Made by a program: the position numbers and the translations under genes | Notes under the pieces: generated by a model | Told to the model about the DNA's origin: nothing | The model's database searches: none | The model's input: the letters and a program-made list of their open reading frames with translations, nothing else | In this document: in pieces, positions 1 to 9,307 of the stretch | Layout: the number at the start of each line of letters is the position of its first letter | Position numbering within the stretch: the stretch's first letter is position 1 | From: Actinobacteria bacterium HGW-Actinobacteria-5 | GTDB taxonomy: Bacteria > Actinomycetota > Actinomycetes > Propionibacteriales > Propionibacteriaceae | DNA length: 60,290 nt | Direction: 5' to 3' | Assembly (NCBI GenBank): GCA_002843035.1 | Contig: PHEV01000001.1 | Location: 1 to 60,290, forward strand

Positions 1-3000
1 CCACCAGTGGGCACGTTGACCGTCGGGGTGTCGCTCGCGAGCGTGCCCGCCGCGACGGCCGCGGTCGCCGCCGAGGTGGCGGTCTTCGGCGTATAGCCGT
101 CTCGCAGGGCGGTTACTGCCACCGTGAGCTTCCCGCCGACGTCGGCCGACCGCACCCGGTAGGTGGACTGGTCGGCACCGTCGATGGCCGACCCGTTCAG
201 CGCCCACTGGTAGCCGAGGCCGGTCGGCTCCGGGCTCCAGCCCGAGGCGGACGCGGTGAGCAGCGCACCGACCTTCGGGGTGCCGGTGATCGTTGCGGTG
301 CCCGGTCCTGCGAAGGTGCCACCGGGGACGGCATCGGTCGGATCACTGGTCGCCGTGACGCTGGTGTAGCCCGCCAGGCTGCCCGTGACCCGAAGCGACA
401 GCCGGTACCCGACGTCGGCACTGGTCACGGTGTAGGTCGCCTGGGTTGCGGCGATGATCACCTCGCCGCCGCGGAGCCACTGGTAGGCCAGAGCGGTGTT
501 CGCCGGGTCCCAGGCGGTTGTCGACCCGGTGAGCGTGCTGCCCACCGTGGCTGAGCCGGAGACCATGACGGCCCCCGGCAGGATGCCGGCCAGCACCGCG
601 TCGGTGGCGGCCGAGGCCGCCGTGGTGGTGACCCGTCCGTCGAGCTGGGCCGTGACCAGCACGGCGATCCTCTTCCCGACCTGGTCGCTGGTCAGGACGA
701 GCGTCGTCCCGGTTGCGTCGTCGATGGGCGAGCCGTCCGCGAGCCACTGGTAGGTGAAGGTCGCTCCGGTCGGTGCCCAGGTGCCGGGGGTCGCCGTCAG
801 CGTCCCTCCGACGACGGGTGTGCCGGAGATCGCCGGCGTCCCGACGGTGTCGAAGGCGGTACCGCCGCTGATCGCGAAATTGATCGAGCGCACCGTCCGG
901 CCGCTGCCCACGACGATTCGGGTGCCCGCTTCCTGGTCAGCCGTCCCGGGCCACCACTGCTGGAGGTACTCCCCGACGCAGTCCTCGCCGTCCTCGTCGG
1001 AGACGCCCCACTCTGTGCAGTAGTCGACCCGCACCTTGTAGGTGCCGGGCTTCAGGTTGAACCAGTAGCTGCCCTCCCCATAGGGACGCGCGTTGGTGAC
1101 CTCGTCGCCGTCCGCGTCGACCACGGTCACCAGGACAGCCGTGGCCGAGCCGAACTGAGTGGTCACCTTCCCCGTGATCGCACCGTCCTCGGCGAGGGCG
1201 TGGAGTCTCGGCGAGATCTTGCCCGTGGCCTCGCCGGCCACGATCGTGACCGGAGTCGCCTGCGCAGCGGACGACGCGTCGCGCCACCACTCCGGGGCGT
1301 CGCCGTCCTGCTCGAACCGCACCAGCGCCTCACCGGCAGGAAGCCCGCCGACGCTGTAGCTGCCCCCTTCATAGACGCTGGTGGAGCCGAGTTCGACACC
1401 GGCCAGGTCGGTCACGACGATCCGGATCCATGAGGGGCCGCCGACGTCCGCGATGCGTCCGGTGACGCGACCACCGAGGCCCGCCTGCAGGGTGCCGAGC
1501 TGAACGGTCTCGCCCTCGCCGACCGTGACCGCGTCGTTGCCCGCGAGCGCGATGGCCGCGTAGCCGCCGTTCGGGTGGATCACCAACTCGTAGGTGCCGG
1601 CGGCCAGGCCGTCCACGTGGATCCCGCTGTTGTCGAAGGAGCTGTCAACGGTGTCGTCCGCTGCTCCCTGTCGCGTCCAGCTGACCCAGCCGGAGAGCGC
1701 CGTGCCGAACTCGTCGACCAGATCGCCCTCGATCGTTCCCGACGCGACCAGCTGCAGGTCGAGCACCGTGTCCGCGTCGATCTGCACGTTCTGCTCCAGG
1801 CCGAGCGTGCCGGCACCACAGGACAGGTACAGCGTGTAGCTACCCGCCTCCACGCGAGCGGTGTAGGTGCCCTCGGCGGTGATGTCGAGGTCGTTGTAGT
1901 CCTCGTCATCGTCCGCGTTGGTCGGGTTCAGGTTGGACAGCGAGCCCCAGCAGTTCGAGTAGTCGAGGTCTGCCCCGAGCCCGGCCGGGGGAAGGATCCG
2001 GCCGCTGACGGTGTAGGCGAGCCTGCCGACGATGTCGATCGTGGTCGCGCCGTCCACCTCGAGCCCACGGTCGTGGAGGACCACAGGAAGCGAGGTCTGG
2101 GCGTCGAGCCAGTACCAGCCGGGCTCGAGCATGACGGAGAAGTTCCCACTGGAGTCGATCGGGACGGGAATGGACGCGGCCTCGTCCTCCCCCTCGTCGT
2201 CGTCATTGTCGAGGGTGGCCGTGATGGTCACTGTCGCGTAGTTCCCTGCCGTGTCCATGCCCTCCGGCAGGATCACCCTGCCGCTGAGGGTCGCCATCTG
2301 GCGCAGCGAGATGGTCTCTGCGGTGTCGCCCCAGACCCCGATCTCGTCGGAGTAGCGGATCAGGTGCAGGTCCGGCGCAGCGACCTCCAGCTCGTACCAC
2401 CCGTTCGGGATGTCGGTCCCGCGTAGGTGGCCTGTGGCAGTGTCCATGACCAGAGGGATCGGTTCGGCATCCCCGGAGGTGAGCGTGCCGGTGACCCGCG
2501 CGTAGTTCTCCGGAGTCGCGGCGACGGTGGCGGGCAGGACCACCGCGATGTCGACCGGTGAAAGGACGGGCGGCGGCGAGTCGATGGCGATCTCGACATC
2601 GGTGAGGTTCGTGTCGCCCACGGCCACCCTGGTCGCGCTGGTGAAGTCCGCACCGCCGTACCACCCGAAGGCGTTCTCGTTGTCCTCCGAGTCGATCCGG
2701 AGCGCGTAGTCACCCGGGGGCAGCTGGGTGATCCGGTAGCTGCCGTCACTGCCGACCCACCCGCAGGTCAGGCTGACCTTGTCGGCGTCCACCGCGCACA
2801 CCTCGTACGAGTAGCTCTCCGGCGTCTCGCCGTCCACCGTGAGGTGACCGGAGATGCTCCTGCCGGGGACGACGGCGACGGTCTCCTCGACCGTCCCGCC
2901 AGCCGTCACCGTGACGGGTCGCTGGTTGAGGGCGTAGGTTCCGCCGTCGTCCCACACGCTCAGGATGTAGTCGCCCGGCAGCACCCGGCTGAAGGTGAAG

Positions 3001-5795
3001 GTGTTCGTGGTCGTGTCGTAGCTGTCCCAGTACTCGTAGAAGTTGCCGGCCTCGACGAGTTCGGCCCAGCCAGAGAAGCCACTCCCGTCGGGGGTCGTCA
3101 CCGTGGCGCGCAGGGACCCTGCGGCGGCCACCGTGAAGTCGGCGGTCCTGCTGGTGCCGACCGTGAGTTCCACCGGGATCGCACCGGCGAAGTCGGCGCC
3201 GGCCGGCCACCAACTGAGGTCGTTCCCCGTCCCGAAGACCGCCAGGTACAGCCCCGGCGTCTCGGTACCGAGCCGGTAGTGTCCCGCAGTGTCGGTGCGG
3301 GTCGTGACGACGGAATCTCCCTCCGAGGTCTCGAGCTGGACGATCCCGTCCGCCACAGGCCGGCCGAGGGTGTCAGTCACCGTGCCCTCGAGCACTGCGG
3401 CCGCACGTCCGCCCAGGCTGAAGTTGATCCCGCTGACGGAGCCGCCGGGCTCGAGGTTGACCGGGACGGCACCGAGTTCCGCGTCCGAGTCACTCCACCA
3501 GTGCGCAACCATGTCCGAACTGCCCGAGGGCGGGCTCGCAAGGAAGGTGTACGTGCCCGGGGCCAGCCCGCCGAGGGTGAACCCACCGTCCCGGTCCGTG
3601 TTCACCGTGCCGACCACGTCCGCCTCCGTGGAGTAGGCGACCACGGTCGCGCCCTTCAGCGGGGCGCCGCCGGGGTCGCTCACGGTCCCCGATGCCGAGG
3701 CGGTGCGCTGCAGCACGACGTCGTCGAGGGTCACAGTCTGGCCGGTCCGGGCACGAATGAAGGTCGCGTCCGTGAGGTTGTGCGCCCGCAGGTAGTAGGT
3801 GACACCGGTCTCGCCGTACTCGAAGCGCAACCGGTAGTAGCCCTTGGCGAGGCCGCCGAGCCGGTAGGTGCCGTCGGCCGCCGTCGTGGTGGACGCGGTC
3901 GTGTAGTTGTTGGAGTCGAGGAGCGTGACCGAGACGCCGGAGAGCGGCGTCCGGCCGTCGTTGCCGCCGATCGCCTTGCCGGTGATGACCGCTTCACGGG
4001 GGACGACCAGGGTGCCCAGGTCCTTGTCCTCTCCGTCCTCCACGCTGAACGATCCGCTGTAGGAGAGGTGGCCGCTCACGTTCCACACCGCGACGTAGAG
4101 CGAGCCGGCCGGCACGCCGAGGCCGAAGCTGCCATCGGAGCCGGTCGTGAGATAGCGGTAGCCGTTGTCGTAGGAGACGTAGACCTCTGCTCCGGCGAGC
4201 GGCGCCCCGGTGTCGTCGGTGACCACGCCGTGAGCGGTCGCACTCGTCACCGCGGTCGGAGAGCGTTCGAGCGTCACGTCGACGTTGGGCGTCTTCTGGC
4301 CCTTCGTCACGGCGATCGACGTGGCATCGGCCTGATCGGCGGCACCGTCGTACCACTGGTCGGCGTAGCCCCAACTCTGGAACATGATGTCGTAGGTGCC
4401 CGCTGCGACCTTCGGCAGCTCGTACTGCGTCGTGCTGGTCGAGGCGTAGACGCTGGTGCTGGTGACGTAGTGGCCCTCGAGATCGGTGAGGGTGATGAAG
4501 ACCGAATGGCCGGATCCGTCGAAATCCCCGAGGGTGACCGTGCCGGACACCGATCCCGCCGCCGTGAGGACGAGGTCCACGCCCGTGCGGGCCTGGTTCT
4601 CACCGAGGGCGAGTCTGGTACCGGCGTCGAGTGAGCCGTCCCGGGTGGTGCTGACCCAGTAGGAGCCCGCGGCAAGGGAGCCGATTGTGTAGGTGCCCGT
4701 GGAACTGCTCGTCGCGCACGCGGAACTCGTCAGGCTGGCACACACCTGCACCGAGGCGACCGGCGCCCCGAGTTCGTCAGTGACCGTACCGCTGATCGAG
4801 GAGCCGCGGGAGACCACCACGTCCTTGCCGGTCACCTCGGCCGACTCGGGCACGGAGAAGGTCTCCCGATTGGCGTACATGGTGACGTCGCCGTAGTAGG
4901 TCGTGACGTATCCGGACGCCGCGACGACGAGGCTGTACTGCCCGGCGGGGATCCCCCGGATCACGTAGTGACCGCTGGAGTCGGAGGTGGCGCACAGGGC
5001 GGCCCAGCTGTAGTCGGCGCTGGTGCAGACCCACGCGGCCTGTACCGCCGCGCCGTCGGCATTGCGGACGGTGCCGCTGATCTTCGCGCCCAACTGGAGG
5101 GTGGCGTCGTAGCCGACCAGATGGTCACCGGTGGCGACCAGCACCGCCTTCGCCGCGTCCTTCGTTGCGGCCTGCTGCCACCAGATCGAGCGGTAGTCGG
5201 TGCCGGCCGCGTCGAACTGGATCACGTAGGTGCCGGCCGCGACGTCGGAGAGGGTGTAGGCGCCGGAGGCATCCGTGGTCGCGGTCGCGACCGGGTTGGG
5301 GTCGCTGGACGCGGGCGGGAAGAGCTTGACCACGACGCCGGACACCGGGAGACCGGTATCGCCGGCCCTGACCAGGCCCGACAACGAACCGAGGCCGGTG
5401 AGTGCGAAGTCGATGCCGTCCAGGACCTGGCCGTCAGCGATCGTGACGCTCGAGACCGGGTCGCCCTGCGCGTCGTCGGTCTCGTAGAACGCTGCGCGGT
5501 GGTTGGCCGCCGTGGCCTTGAGGGTGTACTCCCCCGCCGGCAGGTCGAGGGAGTAGGTGCCATCTGCGCCCGTCTGGGCGGAGCCGGCCTCGGCCGCGTC
5601 CGCATACGCCCTCACCGTGGCCGCCGCGAGGACGGCCTCGGTGTCCGCGTCCCGCACGGTGCCGGTCAGGCGGCCCAGACCAGCCGCGAGCTGACCGCCG
5701 GCCAGCGCAGCCAGCGGTGGGACGCCGAGAGCCATGGCCAACGCCACTGCCAGGGCCAAAATGGCAGAACTCGGCCGATTATGGACGCGATGCAT
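1..5795 (-). CDS. Giant secreted multidomain protein, carboxypeptidase-regulatory-like and Ig-like repeats (partial, C-terminus outside window)
   Basis: The minus-strand frame stays open from an ATG at 5795 to the window edge, about 1,931 codons without a stop. The start is preceded by a purine-rich GGAGGGGGAG about 7 nt upstream. Residues 1-33 form a signal peptide: a basic start, then a hydrophobic stretch rich in Ala, Leu and Val, ending in ALAG. From there about 16 units follow the carboxypeptidase-regulatory (CarboxypepD_reg/CNA-B-like) pattern: G-x-V at the start, a P-(V/L)-x-G turn, a D-G-x-Y strand and a closing A-G-x-Y. The last part (about nt 860 to 1) holds three Ig-like repeats with the pattern GTP-x-VG ... 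YQW ... VG ... GY. No enzyme domain is seen. A role in cell-surface or secreted adhesion or binding is inference; a sortase or other anchor signal would lie outside the window. Confidence 0.9.
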   Translation of the reverse strand, partial: MHRVHNRPSSAILALAVALAMALGVPPLAALAGGQLAAGLGRLTGTVRDADTEAVLAAATVRAYADAAEAGSAQTGADGTYSLDLPAGEYTLKATAANHRAAFYETDDAQGDPVSSVTIADGQVLDGIDFALTGLGSLSGLVRAGDTGLPVSGVVVKLFPPASSDPNPVATATTDASGAYTLSDVAAGTYVIQFDAAGTDYRSIWWQQAATKDAAKAVLVATGDHLVGYDATLQLGAKISGTVRNADGAAVQAAWVCTSADYSWAALCATSDSSGHYVIRGIPAGQYSLVVAASGYVTTYYGDVTMYANRETFSVPESAEVTGKDVVVSRGSSISGTVTDELGAPVASVQVCASLTSSACATSSSTGTYTIGSLAAGSYWVSTTRDGSLDAGTRLALGENQARTGVDLVLTAAGSVSGTVTLGDFDGSGHSVFITLTDLEGHYVTSTSVYASTSTTQYELPKVAAGTYDIMFQSWGYADQWYDGAADQADATSIAVTKGQKTPNVDVTLERSPTAVTSATAHGVVTDDTGAPLAGAEVYVSYDNGYRYLTTGSDGSFGLGVPAGSLYVAVWNVSGHLSYSGSFSVEDGEDKDLGTLVVPREAVITGKAIGGNDGRTPLSGVSVTLLDSNNYTTASTTTAADGTYRLGGLAKGYYRLRFEYGETGVTYYLRAHNLTDATFIRARTGQTVTLDDVVLQRTASASGTVSDPGGAPLKGATVVAYSTEADVVGTVNTDRDGGFTLGGLAPGTYTFLASPPSGSSDMVAHWWSDSDAELGAVPVNLEPGGSVSGINFSLGGRAAAVLEGTVTDTLGRPVADGIVQLETSEGDSVVTTRTDTAGHYRLGTETPGLYLAVFGTGNDLSWWPAGADFAGAIPVELTVGTSRTADFTVAAAGSLRATVTTPDGSGFSGWAELVEAGNFYEYWDSYDTTTNTFTFSRVLPGDYILSVWDDGGTYALNQRPVTVTAGGTVEETVAVVPGRSISGHLTVDGETPESYSYEVCAVDADKVSLTCGWVGSDGSYRITQLPPGDYALRIDSEDNENAFGWYGGADFTSATRVAVGDTNLTDVEIAIDSPPPVLSPVDIAVVLPATVAATPENYARVTGTLTSGDAEPIPLVMDTATGHLRGTDIPNGWYELEVAAPDLHLIRYSDEIGVWGDTAETISLRQMATLSGRVILPEGMDTAGNYATVTITATLDNDDDEGEDEAASIPVPIDSSGNFSVMLEPGWYWLDAQTSLPVVLHDRGLEVDGATTIDIVGRLAYTVSGRILPPAGLGADLDYSNCWGSLSNLNPTNADDDEDYNDLDITAEGTYTARVEAGSYTLYLSCGAGTLGLEQNVQIDADTVLDLQLVASGTIEGDLVDEFGTALSGWVSWTRQGAADDTVDSSFDNSGIHVDGLAAGTYELVIHPNGGYAAIALAGNDAVTVGEGETVQLGTLQAGLGGRVTGRIADVGGPSWIRIVVTDLAGVELGSTSVYEGGSYSVGGLPAGEALVRFEQDGDAPEWWRDASSAAQATPVTIVAGEATGKISPRLHALAEDGAITGKVTTQFGSATAVLVTVVDADGDEVTNARPYGEGSYWFNLKPGTYKVRVDYCTEWGVSDEDGEDCVGEYLQQWWPGTADQEAGTRIVVGSGRTVRSINFAISGGTAFDTVGTPAISGTPVVGGTLTATPGTWAPTGATFTYQWLADGSPIDDATGTTLVLTSDQVGKRIAVLVTAQLDGRVTTTAASAATDAVLAGILPGAVMVSGSATVGSTLTGSTTAWDPANTALAYQWLRGGEVIIAATQATYTVTSADVGYRLSLRVTGSLAGYTSVTATSDPTDAVPGGTFAGPGTATITGTPKVGALLTASASGWSPEPTGLGYQWALNGSAIDGADQSTYRVRSADVGGKLTVAVTALRDGYTPKTATSAATAAVAAGTLASDTPTVNVPTG

Positions 5796-6315
5796 CGAAG
5801 AACTCCCCCTCCACGTCCCTACCCGGGGACGTGCCAAGCACAAGGTAGTGCGCCAGGTACTCCAATTCTGGGGAACGCACAAAGACGAGATGGGCAGTTC
5901 TGGAGCGTCGGAGGACCGGCTTCGCGGCCGACGACCGGCATTGATGAATAGGACCCTGGAGGCGTCCGGCACCGCCGTTGAGGCAGCGGGACGGGCCAGT
6001 TCATTCCTGAGTCCGGCGTCCTCCCGGGCCGGCTCCACCCCGCGATTGTGGACCGGCGCGATCGGATCCGAGCACCAGCGGTAATCACCGTGATCAGTCG
6101 CCGAAATGTCACCGCTTGTCGGAAGGTATTGCCTACCGAATGCTCTGCCCTGGGGGTGCGACACCGGATAGCCATCGATACCGGCAGCGCCGCAGAACAG
6201 CGGCGCCGCCTGCTGCGGGCGCCGTGCGGGTGAACCGCAACCGGATTGTCCGTGCCGTGCTCGGCCCACCCAAGCCGGTGCCGTTACGCGAGGAATTCTG
6301 TCGCATCCGGACACG
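5796..6315. other. Intergenic region upstream of the giant surface protein
   Basis: About 520 bp with no convincing gene. It must hold the promoter of the minus-strand surface protein. I see one short dyad (ATCAC-c-GTGAT, near 6084-6094) but no clear -35/-10 pair. Short open frames here have no start signal and no recognisable protein pattern. Confidence 0.5.
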
Positions 6316-6353
6316 GCGACGCCGCCGGTCCCTGTGGGGCCCGGCGGCGTCGC
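6316..6353 (-). terminator. Intrinsic terminator-like hairpin after glpK
   Basis: A perfect 13-bp inverted repeat (arm GCGACGCCGCCGG) with a 12-nt loop starts 18 nt past the glpK stop codon. It is very GC-rich and has no clear U-tract, as is common in actinobacteria. Confidence 0.75.
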
Positions 6354-6370
6354 TTCGCGTCAGCGAGTCG

Positions 6371-7888
6371 TTACTTCTCGACGTCCTCGTCGACCCAGTC
6401 GAAGGTCTTGGTGACGGCCTTCTTCCAGTTGCGGTAGAGGCGGTCGCGCTCGGCCGAATCGGCCTTGGGCTCCCACCGCTTGTCCTCGGCCCAGTTGGCG
6501 ATGACGTCAGCCTCGCCCTGCCAGTAGCCGGTCGCGATGCCGGCCGCGTAGGCCGCACCGAGAGCGGTCGTCTCGGCGACGACCGGGCGCACCACCGGCA
6601 CGCCCAGCTGATCGGCCTGGAACTGCATCAGCAGCTCGTTCTGGGTCATGCCGCCGTCGACCTTCAGCTCGGCGAGCTTCACGCCGGAGTCGGCCTCCAT
6701 GGCGTCCAGCACCTCACGGGTCTGGAAGGCCGTGGCCTCCAGGACCGCGCGGGCGATGTGGCCACGGTTGACGTACCGGGTGAGTCCGACGATCGCACCG
6801 CGGGCGTCGGCCTTCCAGTACGGCGCGAACAGACCGGAGAACGCCGGCACGAAGTAGGCGCCACCGTTGTCCTCAACGGACGCGGCGAGCTCCTCGATCT
6901 CCGGGGCGGAGGAGAACATCTTCAGGTTGTCGCGCAGCCACTGCACCAGGGCGCCGGTGATCGCGATCGAACCCTCGAGTGCGTAGATCGGCTTGTCGTC
7001 GCCGATCTTGTAGCACACGGTGGTGAGCAGGCCGTTCTTGGAGGGAACGATCTCCTCGCCGGTGTTCATGATCATGAAGCAGCCGGTGCCGTAGGTGTTC
7101 TTCGCCATGCCGGGCTCGAAAGCAGCCTGACCGAAGGTTGCAGCCTGCTGGTCGCCCAGGTCGCCTGCGATCGGGATGCCGCCGAGCAGACCCTGCTCGC
7201 GCCCGTAGCCGTAGACCTGAGAGGAGGACTTGATCTCGGGCAGCATGCTCATCGGGATGCCCATGTCGGCCGCGATCTCGGGATCCCAGGACAGGGTGTT
7301 CAGATCCATCAGCATGGTGCGGGACGCGTTGGTCACGTCGGTCACGTGCACGCCACCGTCGACACCGCCGGTCAGGTTCCAGATCACCCAGGTGTCCATG
7401 TTGCCCATGACCAGCTTGCCGGCCTCGGCGTCGGCGCGGGCGCCTTCGACGTTGTCGAGGATCCACTTCACCTTGGGGCCGGAGAAGTAGGTGGCCAGCG
7501 GCAGACCGACGCGAGCCTTGTACTTGTCCTGGTCGCCACCACCGAGTTCCTCGATGATCGCAGCGGTGCGGGTGTCCTGCCAGACGATGGCGTTGTAGAC
7601 CGGCAGGCCGGTCTCCTTGTTCCAGACGACGGTGGTCTCACGCTGGTTGGTGACGCCCACAGCCTGGATGTTCTCCTTGTTGAGGCTGGCCTTGGCCAGG
7701 GCCTCGGCGACGACCTCGCGCACGGCGTCCCAGACCTCGATCGGGTTGTGCTCGACCCAGCCGGCCCGGGGGAAGATCTGCTCGTGCTCCTTCTGACCTA
7801 CGGACACGATCTTGCCTTCGTGGTTGAAGACAATCGCCCGGGAGCTGGTCGTTCCTTGGTCAATTGCGAGGATGTACTTGTCGGCCAT
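6371..7888 (-). CDS. glpK: Glycerol kinase
   Basis: Cytoplasmic FGGY-family kinase that makes sn-glycerol 3-phosphate from glycerol and ATP. The 505-aa product has the family's usual length. It opens with the phosphate-binding [10 protein letters not shown], and has the WNKETG[14 protein letters not shown] block near residue 80 and the FGGY signatures GDLGDQQAA and DGGMTQN-x-LMQFQAD. I chose the ATG at 7888 (MADKY...) rather than a start seven codons upstream, because GGAAGG lies 8 nt before it and the family begins there. It follows glpF on the same strand, with two strong hairpins in the 147-bp gap, so its transcript level may be set separately from that of glpF. The divergent SorC-type regulator and glpABC complete the pathway. 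Confidence 0.97.
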   Translation of the reverse strand: MADKYILAIDQGTTSSRAIVFNHEGKIVSVGQKEHEQIFPRAGWVEHNPIEVWDAVREVVAEALAKASLNKENIQAVGVTNQRETTVVWNKETGLPVYNAIVWQDTRTAAIIEELGGGDQDKYKARVGLPLATYFSGPKVKWILDNVEGARADAEAGKLVMGNMDTWVIWNLTGGVDGGVHVTDVTNASRTMLMDLNTLSWDPEIAADMGIPMSMLPEIKSSSQVYGYGREQGLLGGIPIAGDLGDQQAATFGQAAFEPGMAKNTYGTGCFMIMNTGEEIVPSKNGLLTTVCYKIGDDKPIYALEGSIAITGALVQWLRDNLKMFSSAPEIEELAASVEDNGGAYFVPAFSGLFAPYWKADARGAIVGLTRYVNRGHIARAVLEATAFQTREVLDAMEADSGVKLAELKVDGGMTQNELLMQFQADQLGVPVVRPVVAETTALGAAYAAGIATGYWQGEADVIANWAEDKRWEPKADSAERDRLYRNWKKAVTKTFDWVDEDVEK

Positions 7889-7934
7889 GGATAATTCCTT
7901 CCACGTCATTATTCAAGAGGATGATGATTGGTAC

Positions 7935-7966
7935 GACAGCGGGTCGGCGGCCACCGGCCCGCTGTC
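7935..7966 (-). terminator. Hairpin in glpF-glpK gap (proximal to glpK)
   Basis: Inverted repeat with 13-bp arms (GACAGCGGG...CCCGCTGTC, one G-U wobble) and a 6-nt loop, lying 46 nt upstream of the glpK start. With its neighbour it could be an attenuator, an RNA-processing site or a partial terminator. Confidence 0.5.
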
Positions 7967-7992
7967 CTGTGTGTGGGGGCGGGTACCTGGGT

Positions 7993-8029
7993 CGGGTGGA
8001 CGAGCCGGGTGTGCCGGCTCGTCCACCCG
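7993..8029 (-). terminator. Hairpin immediately downstream of glpF
   Basis: Perfect 16-bp inverted repeat (arm CGGGTGGACGAGCCGG) with a 5-nt loop, beginning 6 nt after the glpF stop. This is a terminator-grade structure inside what looks like a two-gene operon. Partial read-through into glpK, or a separate glpK promoter, is implied. Confidence 0.65.
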
Positions 8030-8035
8030 CTCCAC

Positions 8036-8797
8036 TCAGACCGTCGGCAGCAGGAAAGCGCCGCTCAGACCTGCGAGCGCGCCACCCACGATCGGGGCGA
8101 CCACCGGAACCCAGGCGTAGGACCAGTCGGACGAGCCCTTGTTCGGGATCGGCAGAATGGCATGGGCGATACGCGGGCCAAGGTCACGGTTGGGGTTGAT
8201 GGCGTATCCGGTCGGGCCACCGAGCGAGGTGCCGATACCGACGACCAGGAGGCCGACCGGGAGCGCACCGAGCCAGCCGAGCTGACCAGCAGTCACCGCA
8301 CCGTTCCAGTGGCCGAGGGCCAGGATGAACAGCACCAGCACGAACGTGCCGATGACCTCGGTGATGAAGTTCCACGCATAGCTGCGGATCTCAGGGCCGG
8401 TCGAGAAAACGCCGAGCTTCATGCCGTCGGGAGCATCCTCATCGAAGTGCTGCTTGTAAGCCAGCCAGCAGAGGACGGCACCGATGAACGAACCGACCAT
8501 CTGGCCGGCCAGGTAGGTGAAGATCGACGCGGCGTCGACCGGGATGCCCGGAACGAATTCCTTGGCGCCGGAAGCAATGACGCCCATGGTGACCGCGAAG
8601 TTGAGGTGGGCACCAGACGCGTAGGAGACCATGACGCCGGCGAACACTGCGATACCCCACCCCCAGTTGATATGGAGGGTGCCGGACCCATGTCCCTTGG
8701 TCTTGGAGAGCAGGTTGTTGGCTACCACGCCACAACCCAGGAGGATCAGAAACGCACTTCCGACAGTTTCCGAGAGGAAAATCGTGCCGAGAGTCAC
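8036..8797 (-). CDS. glpF: Glycerol facilitator (aquaglyceroporin, MIP family)
   Basis: Inner-membrane channel for glycerol uptake, 253 aa, with six predicted membrane spans. Family landmarks are present: an N-terminal [15 protein letters not shown], the first half-helix region SGAHLN-x-AVT, and the second, GYAIN-x-x-RDLGPR. The two Asn-Pro-Ala boxes that line the pore are both changed: the first reads Asn-Phe-Ala and the second Asn-Pro-Asn; the following Arg of the selectivity filter is kept. I checked both at the DNA level. The ATG at 8797 gives the standard N-terminus. It is the first gene of glpF-glpK and divergent from the SorC regulator. Glycerol transport is very likely from context; a shifted selectivity is possible. 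Confidence 0.93.
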   Translation of the reverse strand: MTLGTIFLSETVGSAFLILLGCGVVANNLLSKTKGHGSGTLHINWGWGIAVFAGVMVSYASGAHLNFAVTMGVIASGAKEFVPGIPVDAASIFTYLAGQMVGSFIGAVLCWLAYKQHFDEDAPDGMKLGVFSTGPEIRSYAWNFITEVIGTFVLVLFILALGHWNGAVTAGQLGWLGALPVGLLVVGIGTSLGGPTGYAINPNRDLGPRIAHAILPIPNKGSSDWSYAWVPVVAPIVGGALAGLSGAFLLPTV

Positions 8798-8923
8798 GAT
8801 GGCTCACTTTCCGACACCACTGCTGGTGTCAGTCTTGGGCGTCCCGGAGGACGCAGGCGATGTTCGATGTCTTGTGAGACGGAAGGAATAGAAAACAGAC
8901 GCCCCGCTCGGGGTGCTGCGCCC

Positions 8924-9166
8924 CTATCGCCCACCGGGGGCGTCGAGCGCCGGACGGGTGTACTGCACGACAGTCGGCGCAACAGCGCGCCGGACTGACT
9001 TGGCGGCGGCCCACGCTGGCCGCCGGAGCCTCACGCTGGCCACGTCCGCCGAGGCTCGTCGGCGCGGACGCGGATCTGGACAGTGCCCAGCGGGATCGGA
9101 ACTCGTCTCACTGTCCGCGGCGAACGCAACGGCGCCGACCGGACGGTCGACCACAGTGAGGCTCAT
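8924..9166 (-). CDS. Possible small ORF, 80 aa, unknown
   Basis: An ATG at 9166 has a good Shine-Dalgarno (GAAGGAG, 6 nt spacing) and opens an 80-codon frame upstream of and co-directional with glpF. The first 20 residues look protein-like (MSLTVVDRPVGAV...), but the rest is Arg/Ala/Pro-rich as expected of chance frames in high-GC DNA. It could be a short leader gene, a decayed gene or noise. Confidence 0.25.
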   Translation of the reverse strand: MSLTVVDRPVGAVAFAADSETSSDPAGHCPDPRPRRRASADVASVRLRRPAWAAAKSVRRAVAPTVVQYTRPALDAPGGR

Positions 9167-9276
9167 CTGACTCCTTCGTACCGCTGAACCACAACATTGG
9201 GGGCACGGCTGTGTCTAACGTTAACCCCGTCCCGCACCGCCCATCTTGCTAATGCTTGAACGCATGCGCTAGACCT

Positions 9277-9292
9277 GTGCACGAACGTGCAC
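9277..9292. promoter_or_regulatory. Perfect palindrome, candidate operator of the SorC-type regulator
   Basis: GTGCACG-AA-CGTGCAC: 7-bp arms, 2-nt spacer, ending 15 nt before the TTG start of the regulator. The half-site CGTGCAC occurs again at 10364-10370, upstream of glpA. Autoregulation is inference. Confidence 0.45.
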
Positions 9293-9307
9293 GGGAAGGG
9301 TGCAAGC

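Larger units (their letters stand above)
8798..9307. promoter_or_regulatory. Divergent control region between glpF and the SorC-type regulator
   Basis: About 510 bp that must drive glpFK leftward and the regulator-glpABC set rightward. It holds a TAACGTTA palindrome at 9216-9223 and a perfect dyad at 9277-9292. The 9-mer GCTTGAACG occurs at 9254 and again at 9306, each followed closely by GCGCT. The part from 8924 to 9166 may also encode a small ORF (see separate entry). I see no unambiguous -35/-10 pair. Confidence 0.5.

Noticed and set aside
2844-4634. Long plus-strand frame of 596 codons
   Set aside because: It is antisense to the continuous surface-protein frame, is Arg/Gly/Val-rich without domain patterns, and is the usual high-GC shadow.
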